Under the pieces are notes generated by a model, which did not search any database, had not been told where the DNA came from, and saw only the letters and a program-made list of their open reading frames with translations. Made by a program: the position numbers and the translations under genes. A DNA stretch of 64,000 bases, taken from positions 11,632,856 through 11,696,855 of the forward strand of contig NC_064040.1 of the NCBI RefSeq assembly GCF_932526225.1. The letters run 5' to 3'. Positions 1 through 11,568 of the stretch are shown in pieces; positions within the stretch are counted from its first letter, which is position 1; every line of letters begins with the position of its first letter. The DNA is from Nematostella vectensis. Its lineage: Eukaryota > Cnidaria > Anthozoa > Actiniaria > Edwardsiidae.

Positions 1-292
1 CTTATACCGCATTCACACCAGCACTTGTTTACTTAACTTGTTTAAGTAAACATGGTTTTGGGGTAAATGCAGCATTAGTCAATTTGTTTATTTATCCTTC
101 GTTTCTGTACTTTGTCCACAAGCTATTGTTGCCTGGCATGATACTAATACCAAACACCTACTACGAGTAGGGCGCATATTGCCATTGATAAAAAAATATC
201 GATAGAGCGTATTAAATTACATGTTGATCTACCACGTGGACATTGATATCACGTGCCAGACCATAATATGTCTTTTGGTGCTCTCTCGGCAG

Positions 293-2995
293 AACGACAT
301 GTATGGCAGCCAACTTAGCCTGACAGGATCAGTCACGCCCCCTCGTATAACTCCGCCCCCTACACCTGTCAATCAATTCCTTACGTCAGTGAACAACATG
401 CGGCGAAACCAGATCCAGGTCCAGATCCCGCGGTACATCCTGCGAGGACAAGGCAGAGATTCATACCACGTGTTCGAAGTTAAGGTAAGCCAAATGATCG
501 GTGTTGAGGTGAAAAGATGATAAACAGAGAGAAAGGGTTAAGAGAATTTATATAATGATGAAAGCGTGGCAGGTCGGAGAGTCGTTCCACCACGTGTTGG
601 AAGTCAAGATAGGCCAGTGATCTGTATTCAAGTTCTTCTTAGTAAAAAGATGATTTATTGAAAGAACGACTTAGGAGAATTTATATAATGATTACAGTGC
701 TGATTTGGTTCGATCTCTTTAGGTGACCATAGCAGGGGACACCTGGTCTGTGTATAGAAGGTACCGCAAGTTCAGAGAGCTCCACAACACGATGAAGAGA
801 TTATACATCGAGGTAATGCCTCTACTGAGAGTACGTATTCAGCAATTAAAAAACGTCCAAGATTGCTCTGCCGCACACGTTCTTGGGCGACGTTTTTTTG
901 AAATAGCTGTATATTGTGCGATAGGACCGATTCGAACGTCGCGCGTCCGCCGTGCCTAATCTAATTGTACGAGAGTTCGACGTCGGAATCAATTAAGGCA
1001 CGGCGCATACTGGTAACAACAGTTTAGACCTCTCCCTAAAGTCCTTATGCCCGATCCCATGATTCATGTCATTCAAATATTCACGCATTCCACAAAAAAC
1101 TCAGGAGTTTTCATAACCCGATTAAGGGGAGGGTCACCAGTTCCGTTTTATCCGGATATAGGCAAAGTCGTACATCTACATTTCCAACTTCGGTACAACA
1201 CCATAAAAAGCAAGTAATAGAAGAGCTAGCGAACCTTGCGCCATCAGTGATATTTTCAATTCAAGTGCCACCCACGTTTTGCTAATCGCATTAACCATGT
1301 CAAGCCTCATAACACTATGCGTGCGTTAAGTGTATTTGAACTGCTCCCATATTTGGGAGACTCCTTAATTTTTTTTTTAATTAAGTGAAATATTTGGTAC
1401 ATTGCTCCACGAATATTGATATTATTTTTCAGACAACTAATAAAACGAGTAAGTACGCAGCTGCTTTGTCTCCTATTATCTTTGTTCTACAAAGGAGTTC
1501 TTTTGTCTCTATTCTTCTCGTTCTTTGTGTCGAGGTGCGGATATTGTTCATTTGCCCAATCAAATTGCATCTTGTAAGAGCTGCGTACTGACCCAATAAA
1601 ACTTTGCTTTTGCAATCCGACTTTGTGTTCTAAATTTTGAAAACAAATTTTGGGTTCAATAGCTGATAGCAATAGTTAGTTGGGCTTGAATAACTATCAG
1701 ATTATAGAGCTGCCAACCATTTGAGCTGAAACAGGCTCTTGACTCGGTGTTCTTAGTCTACAGCTGTCATAGATAAATAAATCAAAATTGAAGCTATTAA
1801 TTGTTTTACTTTTTTTCTGCGTGTGTGATTCAGAGGAAGTCTCAATCGAAGAAGGTTTATCATCGTCATCATAATCATCAACATCATCATCGTCTTCTTT
1901 GTCGTCGTTGTTGTTGCTGTTGTTGTGTTTGCGTCATGTTCTTGCTTGTCATGTTTCTCACATGTTTCTTGTACCTCTCTTCAGGTTGGTGAACTGGATT
2001 TTCCTCATCGCAGATTTTTTGGCAATCGAGCCGAGGAGTTTGTACGTGCGAGACGAGCACAACTCGAGGTAACCATTACTTTACCCTTTCCTCGCCTAAT
2101 TTCCCCAGTAGGATGCAGTCGTGTAATGTTTCTGTGTAAGGCTGTAGTATGTGAGAATGAATGACGTGGCAAACCTCACCACCATCAGGGACAGTGCTTA
2201 CTAACAATACACACAAGGAGGCACTTGATTCAGAGCCTAGCTCTGTATACTAGTATAGCTGGTGGAAGTTAATAAAAACAAATCTGTGGATCCGACACTA
2301 CACTAACCTGAATCGAAGGGACGTAAAAGAATCACTGGGGACGCAATAAACCCCCTGGCAGTGACAGGACTTACAATACTTACTAACAATACACACAAGG
2401 AGGCACTTGATTCAGAGCCTCGCTCTGTTGTGTCTTCTGCACCAGTACAACGGGTGAAAGAAGGCAATATCCTTTTGCAGGGGCGGGGGCGGCATAGGGG
2501 CATATGTGCAATGTACTGTTTATATGCCCCTATTGCACATAATGTTTTCCATGATAAAACACAATCTAGCGCCTGCTGTCTGCGAACAGGCTACACGTAG
2601 AATCAGAATTACGTTATATTTACAGGACAGGAAATATAGAAGAAAAGGTAGGACTGGTGCTGTTACTCCCCCTCCTCTTCCACCCCCCCCCCCCCCTCCC
2701 CTACATCTATCCCCACCCCTACACCCATCCCCATCCCCCCTCCCCTACACCCCCTACCCCGAAAAAAATGCTCTAATTACGCCCATACCTCTACTCTCAT
2801 TAAGTAGTGATTGACCCCTGTCTGTTTTTCCCTGTGCAGACGTACCTGAAGTCATTCATTAGTCTGTGCGCGAGCCTACACGACTGCCCCATCTCCGCAT
2901 TCTCAGGCAGACTTATCGCCAAGAGAGACCTCTGTGACTTTGCGCCCTTCTTCAAGCAAGGCATATTCGAACAGACTAAAACCTATTCAGGTTAG
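293..2995 (+). CDS. KIF16B: KIF16B (SNX23) kinesin-3, C-terminal PX-domain exons (5' part outside window)
   Basis: Four coding exons are visible: 293-484, 723-812, 1985-2068 and 2840-2995 (stop TAG). All have AG/GT borders and phase 0 junctions, giving 173 residues. Joined, they read as a complete PX domain resembling the C-terminus of KIF16B, the kinesin-3 motor that moves early endosomes by binding PtdIns3P. Visible landmarks are IPRYILRGQGRD at the start of the domain, WSVYRRYRKFRELH carrying the basic RRY lipid-binding motif, FPHRRFFGN, and CDFAPFFKQGIFE near the end. The motor, FHA and coiled-coil parts must lie upstream of base 1. The first exon opens with a proline-rich linker (TPPRITPPPTP). 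Bases 1-292 are intron. Other PX proteins are possible in principle, but the domain is C-terminal and the wording matches KIF16B best from memory. Confidence 0.9.
455..690 (+). repeat. Decayed tandem duplication of a KIF16B exon end plus its donor
   Basis: The end of the first visible exon, its donor and following intron recur about 124 bp downstream. CCACGTGTTCGAAGTTAAG|GTAAGCC at about 466-491 matches CCACGTGTTGGAAGTCAAG|ATAGGCC at about 590-616. Both are followed by AAAGATGAT and by AGAGAATTTATATAATGA-like sequence. The second copy has lost the GT of the donor, so it should be inert. Confidence 0.75.
813..1984 (+). other. KIF16B intron with short inverted repeats
   Basis: No coding exon is recognised. 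About 850-900 forms a hairpin (AAAAAACGTCC against GGGCGACGTTTTTT). About 1440-1590 has ends GTACGCAGCTGC and GAGCTGCGTAC in inverted orientation, a possible MITE relic. A CAT/GTT-rich low-complexity stretch lies near 1858-1935. Confidence 0.45.
2190..2432 (+). repeat. Direct repeat in the last KIF16B intron
   Basis: A stretch of about 50 bp beginning ACTAACAATACACACAAGG and ending CAGAGCCT(A/C)GCTCTGT occurs at about 2199-2251 and again about 180 bp later at 2380-2430. Nothing coding is seen in it. A C-rich tract follows at 2668-2760. Confidence 0.7.
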
Positions 2996-3850
2996 AATAG
3001 AAAGACTCACTTAAGTGCAATCGAGTGAATTATAGAGTTAACAATCTGTTATTCATTTGCCCCAAACATTGGGCTTCCTGTGTTAGCAAAACCACAGGAG
3101 AGCCCAACGAACTGTTAAGGTATTGCGTTGCGTGACGCGGAATAATGTAACGCTGTGTCACAATATTAGTTCACAGTCACATGCCGTAAATTTACAAACT
3201 AGAAATTTAGATTTTTACAACTAATTCGGTAGATTGTGTAGATTGGTAGATTAGCTTGGTAATTGTAAAAATAAGATGTCTCAAAAATATGACCCTTAGA
3301 ATTGCCTATCAAAGAAATATTTCAAAAATAGCATTTATTATGTAATTTTTGATAAGAAAATGTCCACGCCCTTAGTATTTTATAAGCACATTTCCAAGTG
3401 GACTCAATCGCATTAGGACGTGATAAATTTGCAGCTGAATACGCCGTTGGCCCAATAGATTTGAGATATTGTCGCGTGTAAGAAATATTTATGATAGTAG
3501 AATTTTTAACATATTTAACTATATGGAAGTATTACATGCGAATGCAGTGAAAATGATGTGTGCCGTGACAGCAAATGTGAAATTTAAAAGTTTCATCGCT
3601 TGTATTTTTGAAAATGAATATTTTACCAAAAATGTTTACAGCCTTAGAATAAGAGCACATGCGTCTTATCTCAGTCCATTTATAATGTTTAACAAACGAG
3701 TGGTTTCTCATTCTTTATTCGGGTGTCGTAAGTATAACACCCGGTCATATTTTACAACAAACATTGACATTGATAATAGCTTAACACTCAAACAGATGTA
3801 TTCACGATGCTACAAGAGTTCAAAATAAAACACAAAATAAAATGCTAAAC
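2996..3850 (+). other. Probable KIF16B 3' UTR with polyadenylation signals
   Basis: After the KIF16B stop the sequence is AT-rich and has no recognisable coding content. Overlapping AATAAA hexamers at about 3825-3842 are the first clustered polyadenylation signals on the + strand. Placing the 3' end there is inference. Confidence 0.4.
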
Positions 3851-4580
3851 GCTTGAGGGTTTTAAGATAGTACGCTCATTTGATTTACCCGAAATGACTT
3901 TGATTCAAATACTTATATAAATATAAACTTCCTAGCCACCACACGACCTTTTTTGTTTTCTCGATAGTAATCATGACTATTTGAGTGGCAAAAACACGCC
4001 AAAATGAAACACGAAATGGCTGCGGCCGTCATCCCAGAAAGCGACGAAGAAATGAAATAATCCAGTGAAAATAAGCCCTTCCTGGAAAAGAAGCTTTCTG
4101 GCTGATTCGTTAGCGCCGAATCAGTTGCCTTTTGTTGCTATTATTTTGCCCCCAAAAACCGGAGCGCGCGCGAAATTGCAACCCAAAATGTCACGTGATT
4201 TCATAGTGCATGTCGGCTATTGGCGAAGACTTTAGCCTAGATAAGAATTTCAAGAAATTTTAGAATGCTTCCCTTTTCAAACTAAATGATTGCCATTACT
4301 AGTAACACAAGATTGTTATAATTTTGACAATAAAACGTGTTTTTTTAGCCTGACTTTTTTGGGAGAATTTCCAAGATTTTTAGACCATTTTTTCGGGAGT
4401 AATGTATCTATATAATCTAGGCCTACAATTACTACAACGAGAAACAAGCATTTATCACAACATTTTGTAAGAAAATCAATTGCTTTATATCTGCTTCGAA
4501 ACTTGGCGAAAAAATATTGTCTAAGCTGTCTGCGCACAACTTTTGATGATGCGGCAAGAACTCAATCCTTGAACGTAGTC
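3851..4580. other. Intergenic, no supported gene
   Basis: AT-rich except for a CpG-containing patch at about 4000-4190. That patch has a 14-codon ATG frame at 4015 and a GC-rich GGAGCGCGCGCG. It could be a promoter or old transposon fragment. I recognise no gene here. Confidence 0.3.
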
Positions 4581-4968
4581 TAAAGGCCCTGTCACACGTA
4601 AGTTTTTTTTCTCTTGCGACCTGTCTCGCAAAAAAATTGTTGCAGGTCGCACGCGCATTTTTTTGCGTGTGACACCCCCTTTGCAACTTGTTTTGCATTT
4701 CTTAAAGTCGCATGAAAAGTAGAACGCTCTTCTACTTTCTGCAACAAATTGTTCAGCCTGCTAGCTGGCTCTCATCGTGGGTTATTCGGAAATTTTCGAA
4801 TATTGGGAACCCTGTGCGCGCGCGAAGGCCGGGGAGCCGGCTAGCAGGCTACAAATTGTGTCAAGTCGCAGAATAAACTTTACGTGTGACAGGGCGCGTG
4901 CGACCTGCAACAATTTTTTTTGCGAGACAAGTTGCAGCCGAAAAATCTACGTGTGACAGGGCCTTTTA
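4581..4968. mobile_element. MITE with GGCCCTGTCACACG terminal inverted repeats
   Basis: Left end AAAGGCCCTGTCACACGTA and right end TACGTGTGACAGGGCCTTTT are near-perfect inverted repeats. Internal GCGACCTG and TTGCAGGTCGC are also inverted. At about 390 bp with no open frame, it is a non-autonomous DNA transposon. The target-site duplication is ambiguous. Confidence 0.85.
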
Positions 4969-5023
4969 AAATAAACATAAAAAATACTGACTCTCCAAGA
5001 CTGGCACTCTCCAAGACTGGCAT

Positions 5024-5324
5024 TTTACTGTCGAATCCGTTGTATCGCGACCCGCGTTTTCAAAACATCAATTTGTTTTTGTCTTTTGTGATTTTCTGTT
5101 CCGCCAGTCAAATTATTCTAACCCAATTAGATTCTTACCATCACTCGCCTAGTGCAGTTGCCTGGCTTTCTGTCGCGACACTGTCTGGTTTTTGTCCAAA
5201 GGATAGCCAGGGAAGTGCACAAAGCGAGACTGATTGGATCAGAAGGTTTTACTGATGGAACAGAAAACCAAAACAAATCATGTTTTGAAAACGCGGGTCG
5301 CGATACAACGGATTCTACAGTAAA
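5024..5324. mobile_element. MITE, TIR starting TTTACTGTCGAATCCG
   Basis: Long (about 45 bp) terminal inverted repeats contain GTTGTATCGCGACCCGCG at the left and its complement at the right (CGCGGGTCGCGATACAAC). About 301 bp, no coding capacity. A related, more diverged copy lies at 28038-28340 and a fragment near 44545-44590. Confidence 0.88.
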
Positions 5325-6564
5325 GGCGAATACCAATTGACTCAGAGAAAAAAATATCTTTGGGTAATTATCATATCAAGGCTTAAAGATTACGATTATT
5401 GACTCTGTTGGTGGTTTTATGCTACTTTACCTCGAAGAATCAGCTGTCTCAACCATAAATTGGCGCCCTATCTATTATTACATTGTTGTTCAGGGAAATC
5501 AATTTGCTCATGTTGGATGCTTCACTGCTACCAGAAATAATTTAACTGATACCAGACCGATGTGGAATAATCATAGGGATATATATTATTCTACATGCGA
5601 TTCAGTCTAGAAAACCTAAAAACATTTTTAATATAATTTTCTGCGACCGGGTTAAAATTGGTGTTAACCACATCCTGTTATTCATCAGGGCTAAGGGAAC
5701 TCCCCTGGGGAAGGAGGAATGTGTTATGTGCCTTCGAGACGATTTCTGGGACGAACTATTGAATATACGTAGGGTGTGGTTATTCTGATGGTCATTGACA
5801 TTTATCATTTCTCATAATCAACGCTCCTGTATAAATTTTCGTTCTTAGTAGTTGTTGCTTTGAGAGCTTTTTTGTTTTTTAAGTGTCATAAAAAGGTTAA
5901 AATATATATTCGATAAAATCAGCATTGAGGATATTTACTGCATTTGTTAACTTTTCAAAATTTCGTCTTGGTCTCAGGTGCACATTGGCGAAGATTTTCA
6001 AGTTTAAAAACTTGTCAACAACAATCATAGGGCTGCATAAAATTCTTACAAATTTTGTTGCAAGCAAACACGTCATCGATCATTCATCGGGTATTTAGGA
6101 TAAGTACTTGTATTTAATATGAGATTACACAATAATCATGATAACAAAGTCCCTTTCCTTTTTATCAGAACTCTCTGTTGTTTAGAGCGCTCTTACTCCA
6201 CATTGGAACGCCATGTTCGGTGCATAGAATTCAAGGTACATGTCACGCTAGTCACGCTCGCCAACCCTCCCGGCCCTTTAAAACAAGTTTATAAAACAGA
6301 GAAATAAATATTCCTTCTATAGAATACTTAATTTATTTAAAATAAACAAAAAACATGCGCCCCGTTCCCTTACACATCAGATAATTTCATTAAAATCAGC
6401 TTAGATAAAAGTTGTTGTTTTGTTTGAGAAGACGAAACAGAGGTCCCATTAGTCAATTTTCTTCCATAGCTGTCATCTGTAACTACACGCAAATAGAGGC
6501 GAAAAACGAACCTTTAGGCGATATCTGTTCATCAGTGTTCACTCCATGGTTTAATTTAAATAGT
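5325..6564. other. Intergenic; distal part is the sHSP 3' UTR on the minus strand
   Basis: No supported gene. TTTATT at about 6331-6336 (AATAAA on the minus strand) is a plausible polyadenylation signal for the small heat-shock protein gene that ends at 6565. Confidence 0.4.
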
Positions 6565-7173
6565 TTAAGATTCATCTGCGTCTCTTAGAATATTCACTTG
6601 TCTTTCATGTGGAGTTGGGTGGAGGATTCTTTTAGCTTCGATGTACAGCTTGCCGTCTTTACCCAATCGAGAAACAAGCGAATCCATGTCGACATCTTTT
6701 GGCAGCACAAAATGCCGGTTAAAATGGCGCGAGGTAAAGTGACCGTGCTCCTCTTTTTCTTTCTTTGCTCGCACGGACAGCTCGTTCCCATAAACTTTAA
6801 CCACGATGTCATCGGGCGAGAAGCTGCTAACATCCAGCGTCACTGTGAATCTTTTGTCGTCGATCTTTGCAATGTCGCCGGCTGAACCAGTCGAAGCTCC
6901 AACCAGTGACACTTCAGTCTCCTGGGGCTCTGCTTTCAGGGCTTCAATGTGCAGAAGACCGTCCCCAGTAATGCGTGAAGAAACAGTCGATACGTCGACG
7001 CCATCGGGAAGATTATAGCTTCTGTGAAATTCACTTGTTTCGTATCCGTGCTCCCCTTCGCTTTTGTGCTTTCCATCGATCTTAATCCTTCCGTGTTCCA
7101 CCTTCAGAGAGATTTCCTCGGGTCTGTAGTTTTTCACGTCTAGAGTAGCGATTTCCACCTTGTCTCCTTCCAT
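6565..7173 (-). CDS. Small heat-shock protein with two alpha-crystallin (HSP20) domains
   Basis: Intronless frame of 202 residues from the ATG at 7173. The frame stays open upstream, but only from a TTG, and a TAG precedes that, so the internal ATG (MEGDKVEI) is the likely start unless an upstream exon splices in. Two HSP20 domains lie in tandem: about residues 6-80 (VEIATLDVKNYRPEEISLKV, ending GLLHIEA) and about 104-182 (RFTVTLDVSSFSPDDIVVKV, ending GKLYIEA). Each has the D-V-x-x-[YF]-x-P-[ED]-[ED]-I strand and a closing G-x-L-x-I-E-A. A C-terminal VNI resembles the I/V-x-I/V oligomerisation motif. Such ATP-independent holdases bind unfolding proteins in cytosol or nucleus. Most sHSPs have one domain; two-domain forms are known in invertebrates. 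No complete heat-shock element was confidently seen nearby. Confidence 0.93.
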   Translation of the reverse strand: MEGDKVEIATLDVKNYRPEEISLKVEHGRIKIDGKHKSEGEHGYETSEFHRSYNLPDGVDVSTVSSRITGDGLLHIEALKAEPQETEVSLVGASTGSAGDIAKIDDKRFTVTLDVSSFSPDDIVVKVYGNELSVRAKKEKEEHGHFTSRHFNRHFVLPKDVDMDSLVSRLGKDGKLYIEAKRILHPTPHERQVNILRDADES

Positions 7174-8640
7174 CTCTGTATTTGCCGCTAAGGAACAGTT
7201 CCTCGTCTCACCGAGCTGTTCGAGTCGAGTGGTTGCCTGGTGTTTCAAGTCCTTGGGGGAGCACCGCCTTGCTCGCTAAAGACCATTCATGCCTAAAAAT
7301 GAGCAAATATCAATCACTGTGTGATATCAATACCAGACTGTTTTAAATTCCACCAAAAGGTTCGCTAATTTTGACCTAGCGAGCTTCTAAGTGCCTCTTT
7401 GCATTGTATATCAACGTCTCACGGTCGCCTTTGGCCTTTTGAGAGTTATAAAGAAAATTTTAATGGAAGATGCCGTAGTTTCGTTTTTGTAAAAGGTGTC
7501 ACAAAAAATATGTTTTTTTCAGTCTCATCAATCACAATTTACCGAAGGATTTGGGGTATTTGTTGAACTTCTATGTTATTAATCTTTACGAGATGGCTAA
7601 ACCACAGCCTTATGATAACAGAAACTCGGATTTGCCTTTCGAGATTTTGGGGTTAATTCTTTAGGGTTTTTGACTGATAAGTCCATAAAGTGCTATTGTA
7701 ACCCGTTATAATTTTTATAGTAGTCTGAAGATGTTTGATTCAGTAGACGGAATCTTTTTACAAATTTCTCAATGTGGCAGTCGACCTTTTACCGTCTGGA
7801 AGCATCGTTGCATTTCCTAGATCTCGATAAACCATCATTCACTTTGTCAATTATCTTATGAAAGGAATTCCTCACGGCATAATAAAAACCTAAAAACCTC
7901 AATTATAAACACTTATAGTGTTGTATATTATTGCTTTCCATTTTTATTAGAGCTATCTATACTGGAAAACCCTTTATTTTGTGCTATATTGTGAGTACAC
8001 TAAGATTTTATCTCGGGTGAAAATGTCCACGCATTGAATAGCAAAGATATTGCTCCCGAGATATCGCGGACGTCGAAATGGGCGATTTCAAGTTTCTCGA
8101 CAGTGAAAATAGGGCCAAATCTCGTTTCACGAAAATACCCTTTACCACCCTGTAGAATGCTGCTATCTTCTGGAACGACCTCGTGAAGCTGATTCTGTCC
8201 TGCAAAAAAGCGAACTTGAAAGGATAGTTATCGCAGTGATGTCGTACTGATAATTATGGTATTGCGATAGCTATCTACCTAGGACTCTCCCTTCTCTCCC
8301 ATCAAGGTTCATACAAAACACAGACACATGCCTGGAGGCTTATGATGTCCATCGGACGCTCAGCCGGTTAATGGTTTAAATCAAAGGCCTAATGCGCTCT
8401 CACAATTTGCTTTGTCTAATCGTAAAATGATTTTCGTTTTTATCTAGCAGCAGCTAACATGACATGTAAAAAGAATCATTGATATTATTGCTGCCCTATT
8501 TTATGTAAGAGATTTTTTTCTTTCATATTTTTATATTTCATATTAATAGTGTGAATAGAATATATGAATCAAAACGTAACTCCTGTCATATTCCTTTTAA
8601 GTGTAATTCTTTTTGTTTGCAAATATTTCTGATAATAACA
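7174..8640. other. Intergenic / upstream of the sHSP gene
   Basis: AT-rich, no supported gene. TTATAA at about 7446 could serve as a TATA-like element for the minus-strand sHSP gene, and TTCTGGAA near 8168 is a two-box heat-shock-element-like match about 1 kb upstream. Both are weak. Confidence 0.25.
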
Positions 8641-9000
8641 TACCTATCAACCTCCGAAAATCTCAAGGCTTGAGATTTTTTTGGGGGAGGGGTGGGGTAT
8701 ATGCATTTTTTTTGGGAGGGGTGGGTTTAACTTTGCAGGCGTTTGCCGTATAAAAAGCTCTCGCGAACAAATCCACTTATAGATCTCACGAGGGTGTTAG
8801 ATAAATTGCGCTACGCAAGGGAATTATTGTTTTAAATATTTTAATAGAAAATAGGCAAAATTACGATTTTCTATAAAATAATTTTTCGAAAGCGATAAAA
8901 ATCGCTAAAAAGCGGGAGATTTGGTGTTCAACGCGAGAGAGCGGGAGAAGGGGTCCAAAATCTTGAGACTCCCGCCTAATGCGGGAGAGTTGACAGTGTA
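8641..9000. mobile_element. MITE with TACCTATCAAC / GTTGACAG ends
   Basis: Same family as 52685-53277, in the opposite orientation. Shared blocks include CTCCCGCNTAATGCGGGAGAG, GGGTCCAAAATCTTGAGACT, AGATCTCACGAGGGT and TTTTCTAT. Non-coding, about 360 bp. A G-rich stretch lies at 8685-8725. Confidence 0.75.
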
Positions 9001-10340
9001 ATAATCTTCAAACAAAACGATTTTCGTCGTTTTAACTTCTCTGATTTTCCCGGTGTCACTATTCAATCATCTTGCTTCCACTATGTTTTTTATTGGCTGG
9101 GAGATCAATTTCTTGAACGCTGATTGGATGCTATTTTGGCGCGCACTAAAACGGCTTCCCAGTTCTGTTATAATCGTTAAAGAAACTTTTCCTCAATACA
9201 AATAAGAAAAATACATCTACAAATCAAGACTTATCTATCTAGCTCAGGTAAGAACGACCTTGATGACTCGTGTATACACAGTTGTGTTGGTAAAACTATG
9301 GATCATTTGAGAATTTATTTGCTATTTATTGGCAAATGTGTGAGGAAAAGCAAAAAGCATTTCACAATCATCCTTGCAAAATCTTTTTTCTCTTTTTTTC
9401 TCCTGTCTATGCTGTTTTTGTCCAAAATATTATGGTAAATACCTAAAAACGTCAAAATGTCTCTCTTTCTTTCTCATATAAAGCCAATAGTGGTCTGTTT
9501 CTGTTTGGTAATGATACTAATCTAATTATTTGTTTCCCTCTACGTTTGTTCTCATGTTTTAAGAAAATTAGAAAATTGAAATAACAACGAACGATTTTTT
9601 TTCTGATTCAGGTGAACTATTAATGCCCAAAAGCCATGATGTGAGACTGTATGAAGACATGGATGATGAGCAGCATATTTAGCAAAATATTTAGCTTTCC
9701 TTTCTTTCCTTTAAAATATATTTTTCCTTTTCATTCAATCTGCATTCTTCCCCTTTGAAAAATATTTTTGATATTTGGTTGATACTGCCCAAAAGTTTTA
9801 GCAATTAAAATAAACAAAATTGATTTCTTTTTCCTTTTTTTTTTTTTTGAGTAGCAATGATTTGATTTGCTATTCAGCATCCTTTGTGCATTTAAGATAT
9901 TATAAAATAGATACATTAAAGTCATATCTGCTATTGGGTAAAATTGCTGTTTACCATTCCCATTTACCCAAAGAGACTCCCACAAAAACAGAAGGGGATG
10001 ATCGATCTCAACCTTAAGGGATAACACTTTGGGTGTGGTCAGCAATTTTTCTAAGCATTTTGAACACTCCTTAATTAAAAGCAGTTAGCATAATTTCATA
10101 CCTTAAGATAGGACAAACAACACCATCTGACTATTTTAGAAGCCCTTCCCCTCCCTAATGGTGCTGTCAAATGTGATTTCTCTTTTCTTATCTATGCTAA
10201 CTTTGTCTGGGTTAACTGGGAGGTTAACATTGAAGAATGATATAACTGTGCTGTTAGACTGAAGTAGGAAAAGGATAGTGAATTGAAATATTTGTATTCA
10301 CAAAGATTTGTAGTTGCATCTTCCAGTAATTTGGTACCTG
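9001..10340. other. Intergenic with a possible two-exon micro-ORF transcript
   Basis: A donor-like CTCAG|GTAAGAAC near 9246 and an acceptor GATTCAG near 9611 bracket a 365-bp interval. The downstream piece has ATG at 9623 opening a 19-residue frame (MPKSHDVRLYEDMDDEQHI, then TAG). I do not recognise the peptide. The rest is AT-rich with nothing supported. Confidence 0.2.
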
Positions 10341-10494
10341 TATTGTATAATGCGCACCCTTGTATAATGTGCACCCTTGTATAATGTGCACCCTTGTATA
10401 ATGTGCACCCTTGTATAATGCGCACCCTTGTATAATGTGCATCCTTGTATAATGTGCACCCTTGTATAATGTGCACCCTTGTATAATGCGCACC
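10341..10494. repeat. 17-bp minisatellite array 1 (~9 units)
   Basis: Unit TTGTATAATGTGCACCC with T/C variation at TGTGC/TGCGC. Because 17 is not a multiple of three, all three minus-strand frames stay open with a 17-residue repeat. This is a repeat, not a gene. Confidence 0.97.
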
Positions 10495-11338
10495 CTAAAT
10501 GTGTATCCATACAGTACACGAAAGACCGCGCCTAAGTGTATAATTCTCACGTGTGTATAAAGCGCTCGCGTGAAAAACGCGCGCTTTGTAACTTTGTTTG
10601 ACGTTAGTTGAGCGGCTGGATTCTACAAGCCGTCGTCTCAAAAACTGCTCTAAGGGCATAAAGCATATTTTCAGATTCGATAAATTGAAGTTCGCCGTAA
10701 ATGTTTCTTTTAGTATTTCATGCATTAAATAAAAATGTCAAGCTTGATCATCGAATAGAACTATTGCAACACATAGTTTTCAGTAAATGTCTCAGCGTGT
10801 GTATGTGATAAGCGTATATAACGCTTACGTCCACAACTGACCGTAAAACTTTGCGTTTTCCTCGTTATAGTTTGATGGAGAACGTTTTAAATCTATCAGA
10901 GAAGTTTTCCTCCGGCGCCGTCTTCATCAAAGTCATTTTTAAAAAGGGAATTGGATATTTACCAAGAACCCATTTTTGTGTCGATAGTAACCGTAACCCC
11001 ACTACATCAAACAAATGAGCCACGCGCAAACACGTGTAAGAAACTAGTTGTTTGTTTTTCAATATAACGTAACCTAAAACCTAAAACATGTTGATATTTG
11101 ATAAGAACCAAACGATGAAGAATGTTAAATAGAAAGGCGCAAAAGGCATGGCGACAAAATAACTCATTCTATTATATACATAGCGAGATTTACGCGCCAA
11201 AAACCATTTTGATAAAACTAGTCTCTTCGCGCTAGAGAAGCCAACTGATTCGTCGTACGATTTTTTCCACTAGTGAAAAGCGCTCGAAACTCCTTGGTGT
11301 GTCTTAGTTCGCTCGCCATTCCTTTTTTCTTTAGTAAG

Positions 11339-11568
11339 ATGGCTTCAAATCAGTCGACTACCCGTTTTCAGAGCCTAGATTCGTCAATAGAAGAGTTCAT
11401 AGACGGACAGGAAAACGAAATTACAAAGAAGACAATAGATTTGCTACTCTCAATGACACTGTAGAGGATTATGTAGAAAGTCTTGAAAACAAGAATACAA
11501 AGGGAAAAACCGAGCGAGATGTAAGGCTGTTAAAACGCTACCTAACATCAGTCTCGTGCGTAACATAA
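11339..11568 (+). pseudogene. Frame-shifted remnant resembling the N-terminus of a crypton/DUF3504-type protein
   Basis: ATG at 11339 opens MASNQSTTRFQSLDSSIEEF and stops after 41 codons. One frame over, the sequence continues as RFATLNDTVEDYVESLENK, NTKGKTERDVRLLKRYL and ends with TAA at 11568. The FxxxQENxNTKxKTxxD-xRLLKxYL style is typical of the N-terminal part of crypton-derived tyrosine-recombinase-like genes common in cnidarians. Only the first ~75 residues remain and the catalytic domain is absent. AATAAA occurs at about 11709. The fragment is missing from unit 2. The family call is from memory and uncertain. Confidence 0.35.

Noticed and set aside
3469..3828. 119-codon frame after KIF16B
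   Set aside because: Starts at TTG, has no recognisable domain, AT-rich composition, and lies in the probable 3' UTR.
7174..7248. 25-residue N-terminal extension of the sHSP
   Set aside because: Depends on a TTG start and has an upstream in-frame TAG. Kept only as a possible spliced extension.
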